DNA from: Candidatus Parcubacteria bacterium
Lineage (GTDB): Bacteria; Patescibacteriota; Patescibacteriia; Patescibacteriales; UBA12075
Length of the DNA: 32,373 bases
Assembly: GCA_023142215.1 (NCBI GenBank)
Contig: JAGLJW010000006.1
Location: forward strand, 1 to 32,373
Direction: 5' to 3'
Each line of letters opens with the position of its first letter. The first letter of the stretch is position 1. A program made the position numbers and the translations under genes. The notes under the pieces were generated by a model, which worked only from the letters and a program-made list of their open reading frames with translations, was not told the origin of the DNA and did not search any database. Positions 16,372 through 23,343 of the stretch are shown here, piece after piece.

Positions 16372-16618
16372 TTTTTCACCTCTTTTTTATTTTTTTAGTT
16401 TATTTTATTCAATTTTAATGAACAATCTTTATTACTCTAACAATTAGAACAAAATAATAAATATAATTTACTTTTCTATTCATTGATTTATTCTAACTTT
16501 GATTTTTAATAATAGTTCATTATTTAATTTTAGTCAAATTCTGTAAGCAAATTTTGCATAAGTAATTATTGCTCACTAACTCAATACGTCAACAAAAAAA
16601 ATAACTAATCTTGCTACT

Positions 16619-17314
16619 TCAATCAACAGAAGATAAATTAAAATCTATATAGCTCAATAATTCTTTTTTAAGATTTTGTTTTATCCAATTTTTTTGATTT
16701 TCTAATACTAATTCACCAAGACCTTGCAAAACATTTCTTTGATTTAAATTTTTTTCAACATATTCTCGGAGATATTTTAAATATGCTTCTTTTGATTTAC
16801 CAGATATCTTTTCAACTATATCTTTATTAAATTCATATCCATTTTTCCAAAAAAAATATAAATCAAAAAAATCTCTGCTCACTGCTGTTCTCCTGGTAGT
16901 TGTTGCCAAAAGTTTATGGGAAAAAGAATCTTCTATTGTCATGCATTTTACATCTATACCATAAAAATTTTTAAGCTCATATTTATTTTTATAAGTCTCT
17001 CTTTTAAAAATTTCTATTTTTAAATTTCGTTCACCGTTTTTATAATTCAATAAAGCAAATAATGTATAATTTTTGTTATAAACGTCATCAATTCTCCCGT
17101 GTAGCATTAAGATTTTTTCGATTCTTTTTAAAATTTGATTTTCATTTTCAAGATTTAATAAATCAAAATCTAAATCAACCGAAAACCTGTTTAAATTATA
17201 AAAAAAATATAACATTGTTCCACCTTTAAATCCTAAATCAAAACCTAAATCCGAATTATAAATATCTCGCAAGACTTCAAACATTATTTTTCTATGTATT
17301 TTTTGATTAAGCAT
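16619..17314 (-). CDS. AbiEii-type nucleotidyltransferase toxin
   Basis: 231 residues. Polymerase-beta-like nucleotidyltransferase motifs: GFKGGTMLYFF (GG at 31-32, T33), then S-x-D-x-D as SVDLDFD (D47 and D49), the third catalytic region LKIEIFKRE, and TIEDSFSHKLLA with RDFFDLYFF typical of AbiEii/DUF1814. Such toxins modify tRNA or nucleotides and cause growth arrest; with AbiEi they make a type IV toxin-antitoxin pair that can block phages. It follows the AbiEi-like gene, with a palindromic repeat between them. No Shine-Dalgarno sequence: the ATG lies 11 nt after the repeat. Confidence 0.9.
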   Translation of the reverse strand: MLNQKIHRKIMFEVLRDIYNSDLGFDLGFKGGTMLYFFYNLNRFSVDLDFDLLNLENENQILKRIEKILMLHGRIDDVYNKNYTLFALLNYKNGERNLKIEIFKRETYKNKYELKNFYGIDVKCMTIEDSFSHKLLATTTRRTAVSRDFFDLYFFWKNGYEFNKDIVEKISGKSKEAYLKYLREYVEKNLNQRNVLQGLGELVLENQKNWIKQNLKKELLSYIDFNLSSVD

Positions 17315-17325
17315 AGTTTTTTTAC

Positions 17326-17359
17326 GGGTCTGTTACCAAACTACAGTTTTGGCAGACCC
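17326..17359. repeat. 34-bp miniature of the MITE-like palindrome
   Basis: GGGTCTGTTACCAAACTACA starts here and differs from the left end of the 12480 element at two bases; it then folds back through TTTTGG to CAGACCC (17353-17359). The last codons and the stop (TAG, 17343-17341) of the AbiEi-like gene lie inside it, so the insertion replaced that protein's native C-terminus. As at rpmI, the end GACCCGT lies just upstream of a start codon. Confidence 0.75.
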
Positions 17360-17919
17360 TTTACAAATTGTATTATTCCATCAATTTCTTTTTGTGTTCT
17401 TTTATTATAAATTTTAGAAATGTTTTTTAACTTTTTTATTTCTATTCCTCGTAAATTATCAAAATAATAGCCTGGTGTTAAATAAACCCGATCAGCAACC
17501 GCTCTTTCCATTGAAGCAATATTAAAAATACCTTTATTCTCAACACCTAAAGGATTAAACAATATTTCATCCTTTAATTTAAAATAATTAAATCTAATCT
17601 TATCAACTTCATATTGTATGGTATTATTAGATACGGAATAAACACTATTAGAATAATCTTGAAAAATAACAGATTTTTTCTGTAAAACAGTTTCTAAACT
17701 TATATATGAGGGTACTTTTATTTTAGACGCCAATTCAAATGTATTATATAAACTTTTTATAGAATATATTCCACGCTTTACTCTTATTAATTCCCCACGC
17801 TTAAAAAGACGATTTATTATAGTTTTCAGGTAATTTTTATCCTTGATTTTCCAAATTAATCGTAAATCATTCACGCTAAAAACTGTTTTATTTGTTCTTA
17901 TTAATTGTTTTAAATACAT
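17341..17919 (-). CDS. AbiEi-like antitoxin / transcription regulator
   Basis: 192 residues. An N-terminal winged helix (about 1-55: VFSVNDLRLIWKIKD, INRLFKRGELIRVKRGIYSI) is followed by the AbiEi antitoxin region (PSYISLETVLQKK, VYSVSNNT, IFNIASMERAVADRVYL). In AbiE systems this protein represses the operon and neutralises the toxin without binding it. The C-terminal GLPKL and stop come from the inserted 34-bp repeat. A weak GAGTGA precedes the ATG. It has its own strong promoter and a nearby inverted repeat. Confidence 0.85.
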   Translation of the reverse strand: MYLKQLIRTNKTVFSVNDLRLIWKIKDKNYLKTIINRLFKRGELIRVKRGIYSIKSLYNTFELASKIKVPSYISLETVLQKKSVIFQDYSNSVYSVSNNTIQYEVDKIRFNYFKLKDEILFNPLGVENKGIFNIASMERAVADRVYLTPGYYFDNLRGIEIKKLKNISKIYNKRTQKEIDGIIQFVKGLPKL

Positions 17920-17932
17920 ATTTCACTCAAAA

Positions 17933-17990
17933 GTTATCATTTTTGATTACCTTCTAATGACAGTATAGCAATTATTTTTTATTTTGTCAA
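17933..17990 (-). promoter_or_regulatory. Promoter and probable operator of the abiE-like pair
   Basis: Minus strand TTGACA (17990-17985), 17 bp, TATACT (17967-17962): near-consensus. Just past the expected start point, GTTATCA (17933-17939) and TGATTAC (17944-17950) form an inverted repeat with one mismatch, a likely binding site for the AbiEi-type repressor. Confidence 0.7.
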
Positions 17991-18005
17991 ATTATCTAAA
18001 AGCAA

Positions 18006-19559
18006 TTATTTTTTATTACTTTCTAATAATATTTTACTGTTTAGCTTAAAAATACCCAAAATCGCAATAATTAACCAAAACATAATTGCTAAATCATTTT
18101 TAAAATATGGAACATCAACAAGTCCGTGAATTATTATTACAGTCATTGAGCCAGCTAAGCCAAGTAAAAATAATCTGTTGCTATTATTTTGTAAATTTTG
18201 AATTTTGAATTTTGAATTTTGAATATTTTTATAAATAATATAATAAAATTTTCCGATTATCCAAATAAATAAAATTACTCCAACTAATCCTAGTTCTGTC
18301 CAAAAGTTTAAAAAAATATTATGCGGATACATATACACCTCAACTGGTTGCCAATGTTCTGCTCTGTACTTATCATTATAAATAACAATTTTTCTTCTAA
18401 AATCTGGATCATTATCTTTGTTAAAAAATATTCCCTCTTGATGATATGGTAAAACATTCTTTTGATAGCCAGAAAGCCCTGTTCCAAAAATAAACCTCAC
18501 TGGACTATCAGTCATCATCCGCCAAGTCTCTCGCCATTGTTGTTTTCTTATTTCACCTGACAAATCATTTAAAAAAACTTTTTGAACTACCTTTTGCCTA
18601 ATGGTCTGCGGTGCAGAAATTCCAACTCCAAGCATTATAGCTAATAATAATACAATACATCTTACTTCTTTGTTTATAAATAATCCAAACAAAAATAAAG
18701 CAATAATCACAGCAACCAAAGCACCCTCAGAACGTGCAAAATATATTGCAAAAAAAGAAAGAATAATTGTAACACCTGTCATTGCGAGGAGTGAATACGA
18801 CGTGGCAATCTTGTTTTTCAACGCAACTAAACTTAAATTACAGCATTTTATTTGTAGTAAAAAAATATATCCAACCATTAACACAACAACAGGCGCAAGA
18901 TAAAGTCCAACCGCATTTGGATAACTAAAAAAACTCGTCACTCTCCTAGTCGCATTATTTGCCCAGAATTCATTTGCAATAAAATTACCAGTAAACTTTT
19001 GATAAATCGCAAACAAAGAAACAACAAAAGCAGACAAGATTAATGGATACATTATAAATTTAAAATTATCATCATTCGCATTTTTATCAATTCGCGGAAT
19101 TCGCATATAATTCGCGGAATTCGCATTATTATTAAAAACATTCAAAACTAAAATATAAAAAAGAAGTGGCTCAAAAAAATACGCTTTCCAAACTCCAAGT
19201 GCCTCATTACTAAAACCAGCAAACGCAACTGAAATATATGAAATTACTAAAAGCAAAGCAATCTCTACACTAAAAGGATAATTAATTAGCTTGTGGCTTG
19301 TAACTTGTAGCTTTTTAGCTTTTATCTTATATTTTATATTTTGAAAAATTGACTTATAATTCCGTGAAAACCAAACTGCAAATGAAATTAATATCATTAT
19401 TTCTAATAAAGTAAAAGGAATTCCAAATATTTTAAATCTAATTAAATAACTAGGTAAAGCAAAAATAATCAAAGAAACAGCTAATTTTAGATTATATTTT
19501 GCTAAAATTAAATAAAAAATTGAATATATGATTATACAAACTCCAAAAATACTTATCAT
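18006..19559 (-). CDS. O-antigen ligase / Wzy-like polymerase with in-frame repeat insertions
   Basis: 517 residues, about 10-12 membrane helices. The long periplasmic loop and the block YPHNIFLNFWTELGLVGVILF are typical of the Wzy_C/O-antigen ligase family, which joins or polymerises surface glycans on lipid carriers. Four loops between helices are encoded by unrelated repeats (18194, 18778, 19089, 19286), giving the odd peptides KIQNSKFKIQN, KIATSYSLLAMTG, ANYMRIPRIDKNAN and KKLQVTSHKL. All keep the reading frame and sit outside or at the edge of predicted helices. Promoter TTGATA-17-TATAAT. No Shine-Dalgarno sequence. Confidence 0.85.
   Translation of the reverse strand: MISIFGVCIIIYSIFYLILAKYNLKLAVSLIIFALPSYLIRFKIFGIPFTLLEIMILISFAVWFSRNYKSIFQNIKYKIKAKKLQVTSHKLINYPFSVEIALLLVISYISVAFAGFSNEALGVWKAYFFEPLLFYILVLNVFNNNANSANYMRIPRIDKNANDDNFKFIMYPLILSAFVVSLFAIYQKFTGNFIANEFWANNATRRVTSFFSYPNAVGLYLAPVVVLMVGYIFLLQIKCCNLSLVALKNKIATSYSLLAMTGVTIILSFFAIYFARSEGALVAVIIALFLFGLFINKEVRCIVLLLAIMLGVGISAPQTIRQKVVQKVFLNDLSGEIRKQQWRETWRMMTDSPVRFIFGTGLSGYQKNVLPYHQEGIFFNKDNDPDFRRKIVIYNDKYRAEHWQPVEVYMYPHNIFLNFWTELGLVGVILFIWIIGKFYYIIYKNIQNSKFKIQNLQNNSNRLFLLGLAGSMTVIIIHGLVDVPYFKNDLAIMFWLIIAILGIFKLNSKILLESNKK
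18194..18221. repeat. Four tandem copies of AATTTTG
   Basis: Four exact head-to-tail 7-bp units inside the Wzy-like gene. 28 bp is not divisible by three, yet the frame stays open, encoding IQNSKFKIQN on the minus strand; this is a typical slippage-prone, dispersed CPR-style repeat. Confidence 0.85.
18778..18810. repeat. REP-like GTCATTGCGAGGA...CGTGGCAATC element
   Basis: GTCATTGCGAGGAGTGAATA followed by CGACGTGGCAATC. This is the recognisable shape of a widespread bacterial intergenic repeat (GTCATTGCGAGGAGCGAA...GACGTGGCAATC), here embedded in frame in a coding sequence. GC content is clearly above its surroundings. Confidence 0.8.
19089..19126. repeat. Two 18-bp copies of AATTCGCGGAATTCGCAT
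   Basis: Exact direct repeats at 19089-19106 and 19109-19126 (20-bp period), each holding an EcoRI-type GAATTC. They encode the in-frame segment NSANYMRIPRID of the Wzy-like protein; a partial ATTCGCAT lies nearby at about 19075. Confidence 0.85.
19286..19316. repeat. Imperfect GCTTGTAACTTGTAGC-type repeat
   Basis: AGCTTGTGGCTTGTAACTTG followed by TAGCTTTTTA: about three imperfect GCTTGT(A/G)(A/G) units, encoding KKLQVTSHKL in frame. It resembles the dispersed ACAAGTTACAAGC repeats of AT-rich CPR genomes. Confidence 0.6.
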
Positions 19560-19581
19560 AAAATAAAATAAAAAATTAGAC

Positions 19582-19610
19582 TTGACTTTATTATATAATT
19601 AACTTAATAT
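19582..19610 (+). promoter_or_regulatory. Promoter of the tRNA-Arg/tRNA-Ala unit
   Basis: TTGACT (19582-19587), 17 bp, TAATAT (19605-19610), 15 nt before the tRNA-Arg 5' end. Confidence 0.6.
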
Positions 19611-19618
19611 AATATCAA
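19590..19618 (-). promoter_or_regulatory. Promoter of the Wzy-like gene, overlapping the tRNA promoter
   Basis: Minus strand TTGATA (19618-19613), 17 bp, TATAAT (19595-19590), 30 nt before the ATG. It occupies the same DNA as the plus-strand tRNA promoter, so the two polymerases would compete. Confidence 0.65.
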
Positions 19619-19625
19619 TCAAAGT

Positions 19626-19702
19626 CGGGATGTAGCTCAATCAGGTAGAGTGCTTCCTCACGAGGGAAGATGCAGGAGGTCCGAATCCTCCCATCCCGAC
19701 CA
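19626..19702 (+). tRNA. tRNA-Arg(ACG)
   Basis: 77 nt with CCA encoded. Acceptor CGGGATG/CATCCCG, D stem GCTC/GAGT-type, anticodon arm CTTCC-TCACGAG-GGAAG with anticodon ACG (read as ICG), T arm GGAGG-TCCGAAT-CCTCC, discriminator A. Confidence 0.93.
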
Positions 19703-19729
19703 AAGCTCTTTATATTAAATATTTTTTGT

Positions 19730-19806
19730 ACCCTTGTAGCTCAGATGGCTAGAGCACTTCCTTGGCAAGGAAGAGGTCATAGGTTCAAATCCTATCGGGG
19801 GTACCA
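19730..19806 (+). tRNA. tRNA-Ala(GGC) with unusual acceptor stem
   Basis: 77 nt with CCA encoded. Acceptor ACCCTTG/CGGGGGT, D arm GCTC...GAGC, anticodon arm CTTCC-TTGGCAA-GGAAG giving anticodon GGC, T arm ATAGG-TTCAAAT-CCTAT, discriminator A. The anticodon reads GCC (Ala), but pair 3:70 is C:G in place of the G:U that normally marks tRNA-Ala, and pair 1:72 is A:U. Only 27 nt from tRNA-Arg, so co-transcribed. Confidence 0.85.
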
Positions 19807-19830
19807 AAATATTTTTTTAGTTTTTATTGT

Positions 19831-19863
19831 GAGGCTTTTCCATATTGGAAAAGCCTCTTTTTT
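19831..19863 (+). terminator. Strong terminator of the tRNA unit
   Basis: GAGGCTTTTCCA (19831-19842) and TGGAAAAGCCTC (19846-19857) make a perfect 12-bp stem with a 3-nt loop, followed by TTTTTT. It lies 5 bp from the stop of the convergent EamA gene and may serve both. Confidence 0.92.
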
Positions 19864-19868
19864 AAACC

Positions 19869-20834
19869 TTAAGAAATTAACATATACAAGCCAGTTGTTA
19901 TTAAAGTTACACCGATAACTTTTTGAAGTAAAATTCCACCACCTAATTCTTCATTAATAATTTTTGGAAAACGAAAAGATAAAAATACTACCATCATTAT
20001 TAAAAATAAATATTGCATTCCCTGAAGAGAATTTATTAAAGCCACATTGCCAAGTGAAATAGCCCAATTAAGCATGATAAAAGCAATAGCCGCAAAAATT
20101 CTAACTGCTAAGAAAAAACCAAAACTTTTAGGCTTAACTGTTTGTTTCCGTTGCTCTTTGATTAAAGCTCGCCAATTGGGAACCATAAAAATTAAAATTA
20201 CTCCAATAAAACTACCAAGTCTTGACCACACAAATCCACCAATGAAAGGTTGTGTCATATAAATATGTTTTATCAGAACATAATAAACAGCAAAGAAAAA
20301 GGCAGACATAACTGAATTAAATAATAATCTTCTAGTCGGTCTATATCTAACATGAACACCACCTAATGCCTCGCCAAAAATTTCTCTTAATCTCTCTTTT
20401 ACTTCATTCCAAATATACATTTTAGTCTGTTTAACAGAAATCAAAATTCCGCCATGAATTAAAATCAAAAAAGCAAGCAACTGACGTTCACTTAAAGATT
20501 GACCTAAAAATAAATACGCAAGTATAAAAGAAAATATCGGCGTAAGAGCACCAACAATCGGCACAACTCTAGTTGCTTCAGATTGATGCAAAGCCTTATA
20601 CCAAAATACAAGCGTAACTAAAAATAAAAGACCAGCCAAAAGATCAATTCCTAATTCACGTAAATTCGGAACCCAAGGATCAAGCGGTAGAATTAAAAAA
20701 TTAAAAATACTCCAAATACCAACAAAAAAAGCATAGACTATTGAAGAATGAATTTTTTTAGAAAGCAAAAATTTATCAGCTACATACACGCCAGCATTTA
20801 TGAAATATGAAATTGTTGCAACTATTAACCACAC
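19869..20834 (-). CDS. EamA/DMT-family transporter
   Basis: 321 residues, about ten membrane helices in two EamA repeats (about 1-135 and 170-320). Typical features: LAGLLFLVTLVFWYKALHQS, VVPIVGALTPIFSFILAYLF, and RLGSFIGVILIF, ALINSLQGMQYLFLIMM in the second half. Drug/metabolite transporter superfamily; the substrate cannot be told. The start is GTG (20834); an in-frame TAA immediately precedes it, so no longer start is possible. An intergenic repeat directly abuts the start and may have replaced the native leader. No Shine-Dalgarno sequence. Confidence 0.9.
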   Translation of the reverse strand: MWLIVATISYFINAGVYVADKFLLSKKIHSSIVYAFFVGIWSIFNFLILPLDPWVPNLRELGIDLLAGLLFLVTLVFWYKALHQSEATRVVPIVGALTPIFSFILAYLFLGQSLSERQLLAFLILIHGGILISVKQTKMYIWNEVKERLREIFGEALGGVHVRYRPTRRLLFNSVMSAFFFAVYYVLIKHIYMTQPFIGGFVWSRLGSFIGVILIFMVPNWRALIKEQRKQTVKPKSFGFFLAVRIFAAIAFIMLNWAISLGNVALINSLQGMQYLFLIMMVVFLSFRFPKIINEELGGGILLQKVIGVTLITTGLYMLIS

Positions 20835-20836
20835 TT

Positions 20837-20866
20837 ACACGTAACACATAACTCATAACACATAAC
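20837..20866. repeat. GTTATGTGTTATGAGTTATG-type simple repeat
   Basis: ACACGTAACACATAACTCAT followed by AACACATAAC: three to four variants of the 9-10-bp unit AACACATAAC, abutting the EamA start codon. It is likely another dispersed slippage repeat. Confidence 0.6.
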
Positions 20867-20889
20867 AAAATCTATTATAAATTATTAAC

Positions 20890-22218
20890 TTATATTTTTA
20901 AAATATTTGATTCACAAATTTCTTTATAAACTAAAGCGCTTTCTTTGATTTCCCTGTTTCCTGTTTCAGAATTTATTTTCACAAGTCCAAACTTTGGTGA
21001 CCAGCCTGCTAACCATTCAAAATTATCCAAAAGAGACCAATAAAAATATCCCTTAACATCAACCCCTTCCTGAATAGCCTTATGTATATAAAATAAATGA
21101 TTACGAATAAAATCTGCTCGTTTTTTATCATTTGCATCAGGAATTCCATTTTCTAATATTATTACTGGCTTATTAAACTTAGCTAAATACTTAAGAACAT
21201 AATAAATTCCTTTTGGATAAATTTCCCAGCCCATATCATTTACAACTTTATTTTCATTTTTCTTGAAAGGTGGATACCAAATAATTCTATCGTGAAAATA
21301 ATAATCTAGCCCAATATAATCCCAATGATTTTTAATCTTTTTTAAAAATCTATGGTTCCATGAATAATGAATTATTTTAGCTAATCCAATTTCAATTAAA
21401 TTCCATTTGTTAGATGGTTCTGTATAATTTATTAAACCAGTAATGCTTACTCGTGCATCCTCAAAATGTCTATGAATAATACCATAAGCTCCAGTGTGTG
21501 CTTTAACTAAATTATTAAAGGTTTTTAAAGCCTTAACTGGATTTTTTTTATTTGGTGGAAACTTGCCACATAAATATCCGTTCACAACATGAACCATTGG
21601 TTCATTTAAAGTTACCCAATAATCAACATAAAGACCTAATTCTTCTGCAACTATTTCTACAAAACTTAAATAATCTTTTACAGTTTTTTTATTTGACCAG
21701 CCACCCTGCTCTGTTATCCAGATCGGATTTGTCCAATGCCAAATTGTCAACACAACTACAAACCCTCGTTCTTTGGCACTTTTTAACATTTTCCTATAAT
21801 GCTTAATTGCCTCAACATCCCACATATCTTTCTTCGGTTCAATTCGCGCCCACTCAATACCAATCCTAATTGAATTTGTACCAATTTCAACTGCAGAATC
21901 AAAATCTTCTTCATATCTATGATAAGAATCACAAGCTTGACCAGCCACAAAATCTTTTAACTCATCACCTCTTTTCTCAATCTGCTTTTTTCTTTTGTCA
22001 GATTTTTCCCACTGACTCCAATCATTCTTAATTCCACCTTCAACTTGATAAGCGCTAGTAGATGTTCCCCACAAAAAATTATCAGGAAATTGATATTCTT
22101 TGTACTTTTTTTGAGCTTCAACTTGCTCCACAATTTTTTCCGAAAAACTTTCTTCAACTTGATTATTTTCACTTCTTAAATCAATCGGCTTATTTACTTT
22201 TATATTTTTCAATGACAT
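20890..22218 (-). CDS. GH1 beta-glycosidase
   Basis: 442 residues. Family 1 signatures: FPDNFLWGTSTSAYQVEG (44-61), acid/base E206 in WVTLNEPMVH, nucleophile E356 in PVIILENGIPD, and GYFYWSLLDNFEWLAGWSPKFGL. A (beta/alpha)8 barrel hydrolysing beta-gluco- or beta-galactosides from the non-reducing end. The first 40 residues are a charged extension not usual in the family. No signal peptide, so intracellular. The Shine-Dalgarno sequence is weak and distant (AAGGA). It lies beside the glycan-related Wzy-like gene and transporter, but no sugar uptake gene is in view. Confidence 0.95.
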   Translation of the reverse strand: MSLKNIKVNKPIDLRSENNQVEESFSEKIVEQVEAQKKYKEYQFPDNFLWGTSTSAYQVEGGIKNDWSQWEKSDKRKKQIEKRGDELKDFVAGQACDSYHRYEEDFDSAVEIGTNSIRIGIEWARIEPKKDMWDVEAIKHYRKMLKSAKERGFVVVLTIWHWTNPIWITEQGGWSNKKTVKDYLSFVEIVAEELGLYVDYWVTLNEPMVHVVNGYLCGKFPPNKKNPVKALKTFNNLVKAHTGAYGIIHRHFEDARVSITGLINYTEPSNKWNLIEIGLAKIIHYSWNHRFLKKIKNHWDYIGLDYYFHDRIIWYPPFKKNENKVVNDMGWEIYPKGIYYVLKYLAKFNKPVIILENGIPDANDKKRADFIRNHLFYIHKAIQEGVDVKGYFYWSLLDNFEWLAGWSPKFGLVKINSETGNREIKESALVYKEICESNILKI

Positions 22219-22260
22219 ATTTTATAATTAATCCTTTTTATTATTATAGCAAATTTCGTC

Positions 22261-22300
22261 AAAAAAATATAACTTCCATAATATTATATTATGGAAGTTA
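22261..22300 (-). terminator. Terminator downstream of the nucleotidyltransferase gene
   Basis: TAACTTCCATAATA (22270-22283) pairs perfectly with TATTATGGAAGTTA (22287-22300); on the minus strand it ends in TATTTTTTTG. It stops the transcript that began at 22991. Between it and the stop codon, 22301-22394 holds only a small AATACA/TGTATT hairpin. Confidence 0.85.
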
Positions 22301-22394
22301 TTTTGTAATACATTTTTTGTATTATTTAAAAATTTATTCATTTTACAATCCTTTCTTTGAGTACCTAAAAGCGTTCCGTCCTCCCTTTTTTTTA

Positions 22395-22991
22395 TTAGCA
22401 ATATAAATTATTACATTTAATATAATTCAACACCTTTCTACAAACCAGTTCATCAGTATTTTTACCATCTTTAATAAATATTCTAGCTAAAGTTCCTGAA
22501 CCAAACAAATCTGGTATTCTTAACAATTCTGAATTTGGTGGCAAATCATCATCATTAACTAAATAATCCAATCGTTCAATTACAAAAAAATTTAACTCTT
22601 TCCATATTTGATTTCCATTATACCAAACACGTTGAATCTCTGATTGACAATCTCGTCCACCAAGAATGATATCGCCACCAACAATATGCCAAATGTCATA
22701 TTCTTTAAAAAGATTTTTGTATCTCTTTTGTAAAAAATAAGTCGGTGTAAAAACTTTGTTATCTAAATCATAAAAATCAATTGCAATATCAGAAACATCA
22801 GTAAGTGCAATATTAAGCATCTGCTTTTTATGATACTCAGAAACGATATACATTGAAGATTTATCTTGACGAATACCACACGGTACAACAATAAAATAAT
22901 CAAAACGTTCTTTGATATAATTAATGATTTGCAAATGATGCCTACAGGGTGGATTAAAACTACCTCCAAAAATAGCAATTCGTTTATTCAT
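22395..22991 (-). CDS. NadD-like nucleotidyltransferase with altered HxGH motif
   Basis: 198 residues. It starts like nicotinate-nucleotide adenylyltransferase: RIAIFGGSFNPP, then CRHH where the family has H-x-G-H (C16, H18, H19), and VVPCGIRQDKS. The middle shows IVGGDIILGG (family: GxDxL). The C-terminus GTLARIFIKDGKNTDELVCRKVLNYI corresponds to the SSTxIR and VxxYI end of NadD, with SGTLAR for SSTxIR. The fold should bind a nucleotide, but both catalytic signatures are changed, so it may use another substrate or be weakly active. Strong Shine-Dalgarno GGAGG. First gene after the signalling cluster, with a near-consensus promoter. Confidence 0.85.
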   Translation of the reverse strand: MNKRIAIFGGSFNPPCRHHLQIINYIKERFDYFIVVPCGIRQDKSSMYIVSEYHKKQMLNIALTDVSDIAIDFYDLDNKVFTPTYFLQKRYKNLFKEYDIWHIVGGDIILGGRDCQSEIQRVWYNGNQIWKELNFFVIERLDYLVNDDDLPPNSELLRIPDLFGSGTLARIFIKDGKNTDELVCRKVLNYIKCNNLYC

Positions 22992-23088
22992 TTCATATCC
23001 TCCAAATTTAAAATTTACTTTAAATAGATGTTATTATTTCAAGGAACATAACATTACAATTTAGTATTAAAATCATAATATTAATTAC

Positions 23089-23117
23089 ACTATATCATAC
23101 TAAATAATTTGTGTCAA
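23089..23117 (-). promoter_or_regulatory. Promoter of the NadD-like gene
   Basis: Minus strand TTGACA (23117-23112), 17 bp, TATAGT (23094-23089). The leader to the ATG is about 90 nt. The TTGACA region is followed upstream by the same 42-bp block that lies upstream of the receiver gene promoter at 23913-23941. Confidence 0.75.
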
Positions 23118-23137
23118 ATATACACTAAGTTACTTAT

Positions 23138-23160
23138 GTTATACGATACCATCGTATAAC
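23138..23160. promoter_or_regulatory. 23-bp palindrome upstream of the -35 box
   Basis: GTTATACGAT (23138-23147) and ATCGTATAAC (23151-23160), perfect arms with a 3-bp centre, ending 20 bp upstream of the -35 box of the NadD-like gene. The position suits an activator site. Not followed by a T run. Confidence 0.6.
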
Positions 23161-23167
23161 TTGAATA

Positions 23168-23209
23168 TTTTAATAATTTATGGCTAATATTAAAATTAAT
23201 CTATTCTTT
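23168..23209. repeat. 42-bp direct repeat, left copy
   Basis: TTTTAATAATTTATGGCTAA and the following 22 bp match 23957-23998 at 41 of 42 positions. The two copies bracket the decayed receiver-gene cassette. Confidence 0.9.
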
Positions 23210-23212
23210 CCA

Positions 23213-23343
23213 AAAATAAAAAAGCCAATTCCTATAAACTTGAAATTGACTTGTTATGGAAACAAACTGACATTTTCAGTTCGTTTACAAGAATAGATTG
23301 AACAAAGTATTTTGAAAAATAAAATAATCTTCTATTAAATTTT
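23213..23343 (-). pseudogene. Scrap of a second sigma4-alphaCTD gene and its terminator
   Basis: CCAAAAATAAAAAAGCCAAT at 23210 matches the terminator of the intact gene at 25313-25354, but the right arm has decayed (GAAATTGAC for GGAATTGGC). The following 90 bp (TGACATTTTC..., GAAAAATAAAATAATCTTCT) align with 25535-25610, inside the intact sigma4-alphaCTD gene. Everything else of that gene is deleted, and the remnant runs straight into the stop of the receiver gene. Confidence 0.7.

Noticed and set aside
18601-18903. Plus-strand open frame of about 100 codons opposite the Wzy-like gene.
   Set aside because: It is the antisense of a well-supported membrane protein gene and of a REP-like repeat, with no start signal.
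18194-19126. Short repeats considered as a CRISPR array.
   Set aside because: Units of 7 and 18 bp with no regular spacers, lying in an open reading frame; no cas genes.
23138-23160. Palindrome resembling a loxP/dif-type recombination site.
   Set aside because: The arms are 10 bp with a 3-bp centre, unlike the 11-13-bp arms and 6-8-bp centre of such sites, and no recombinase is nearby. Its place upstream of a promoter suits an operator better.
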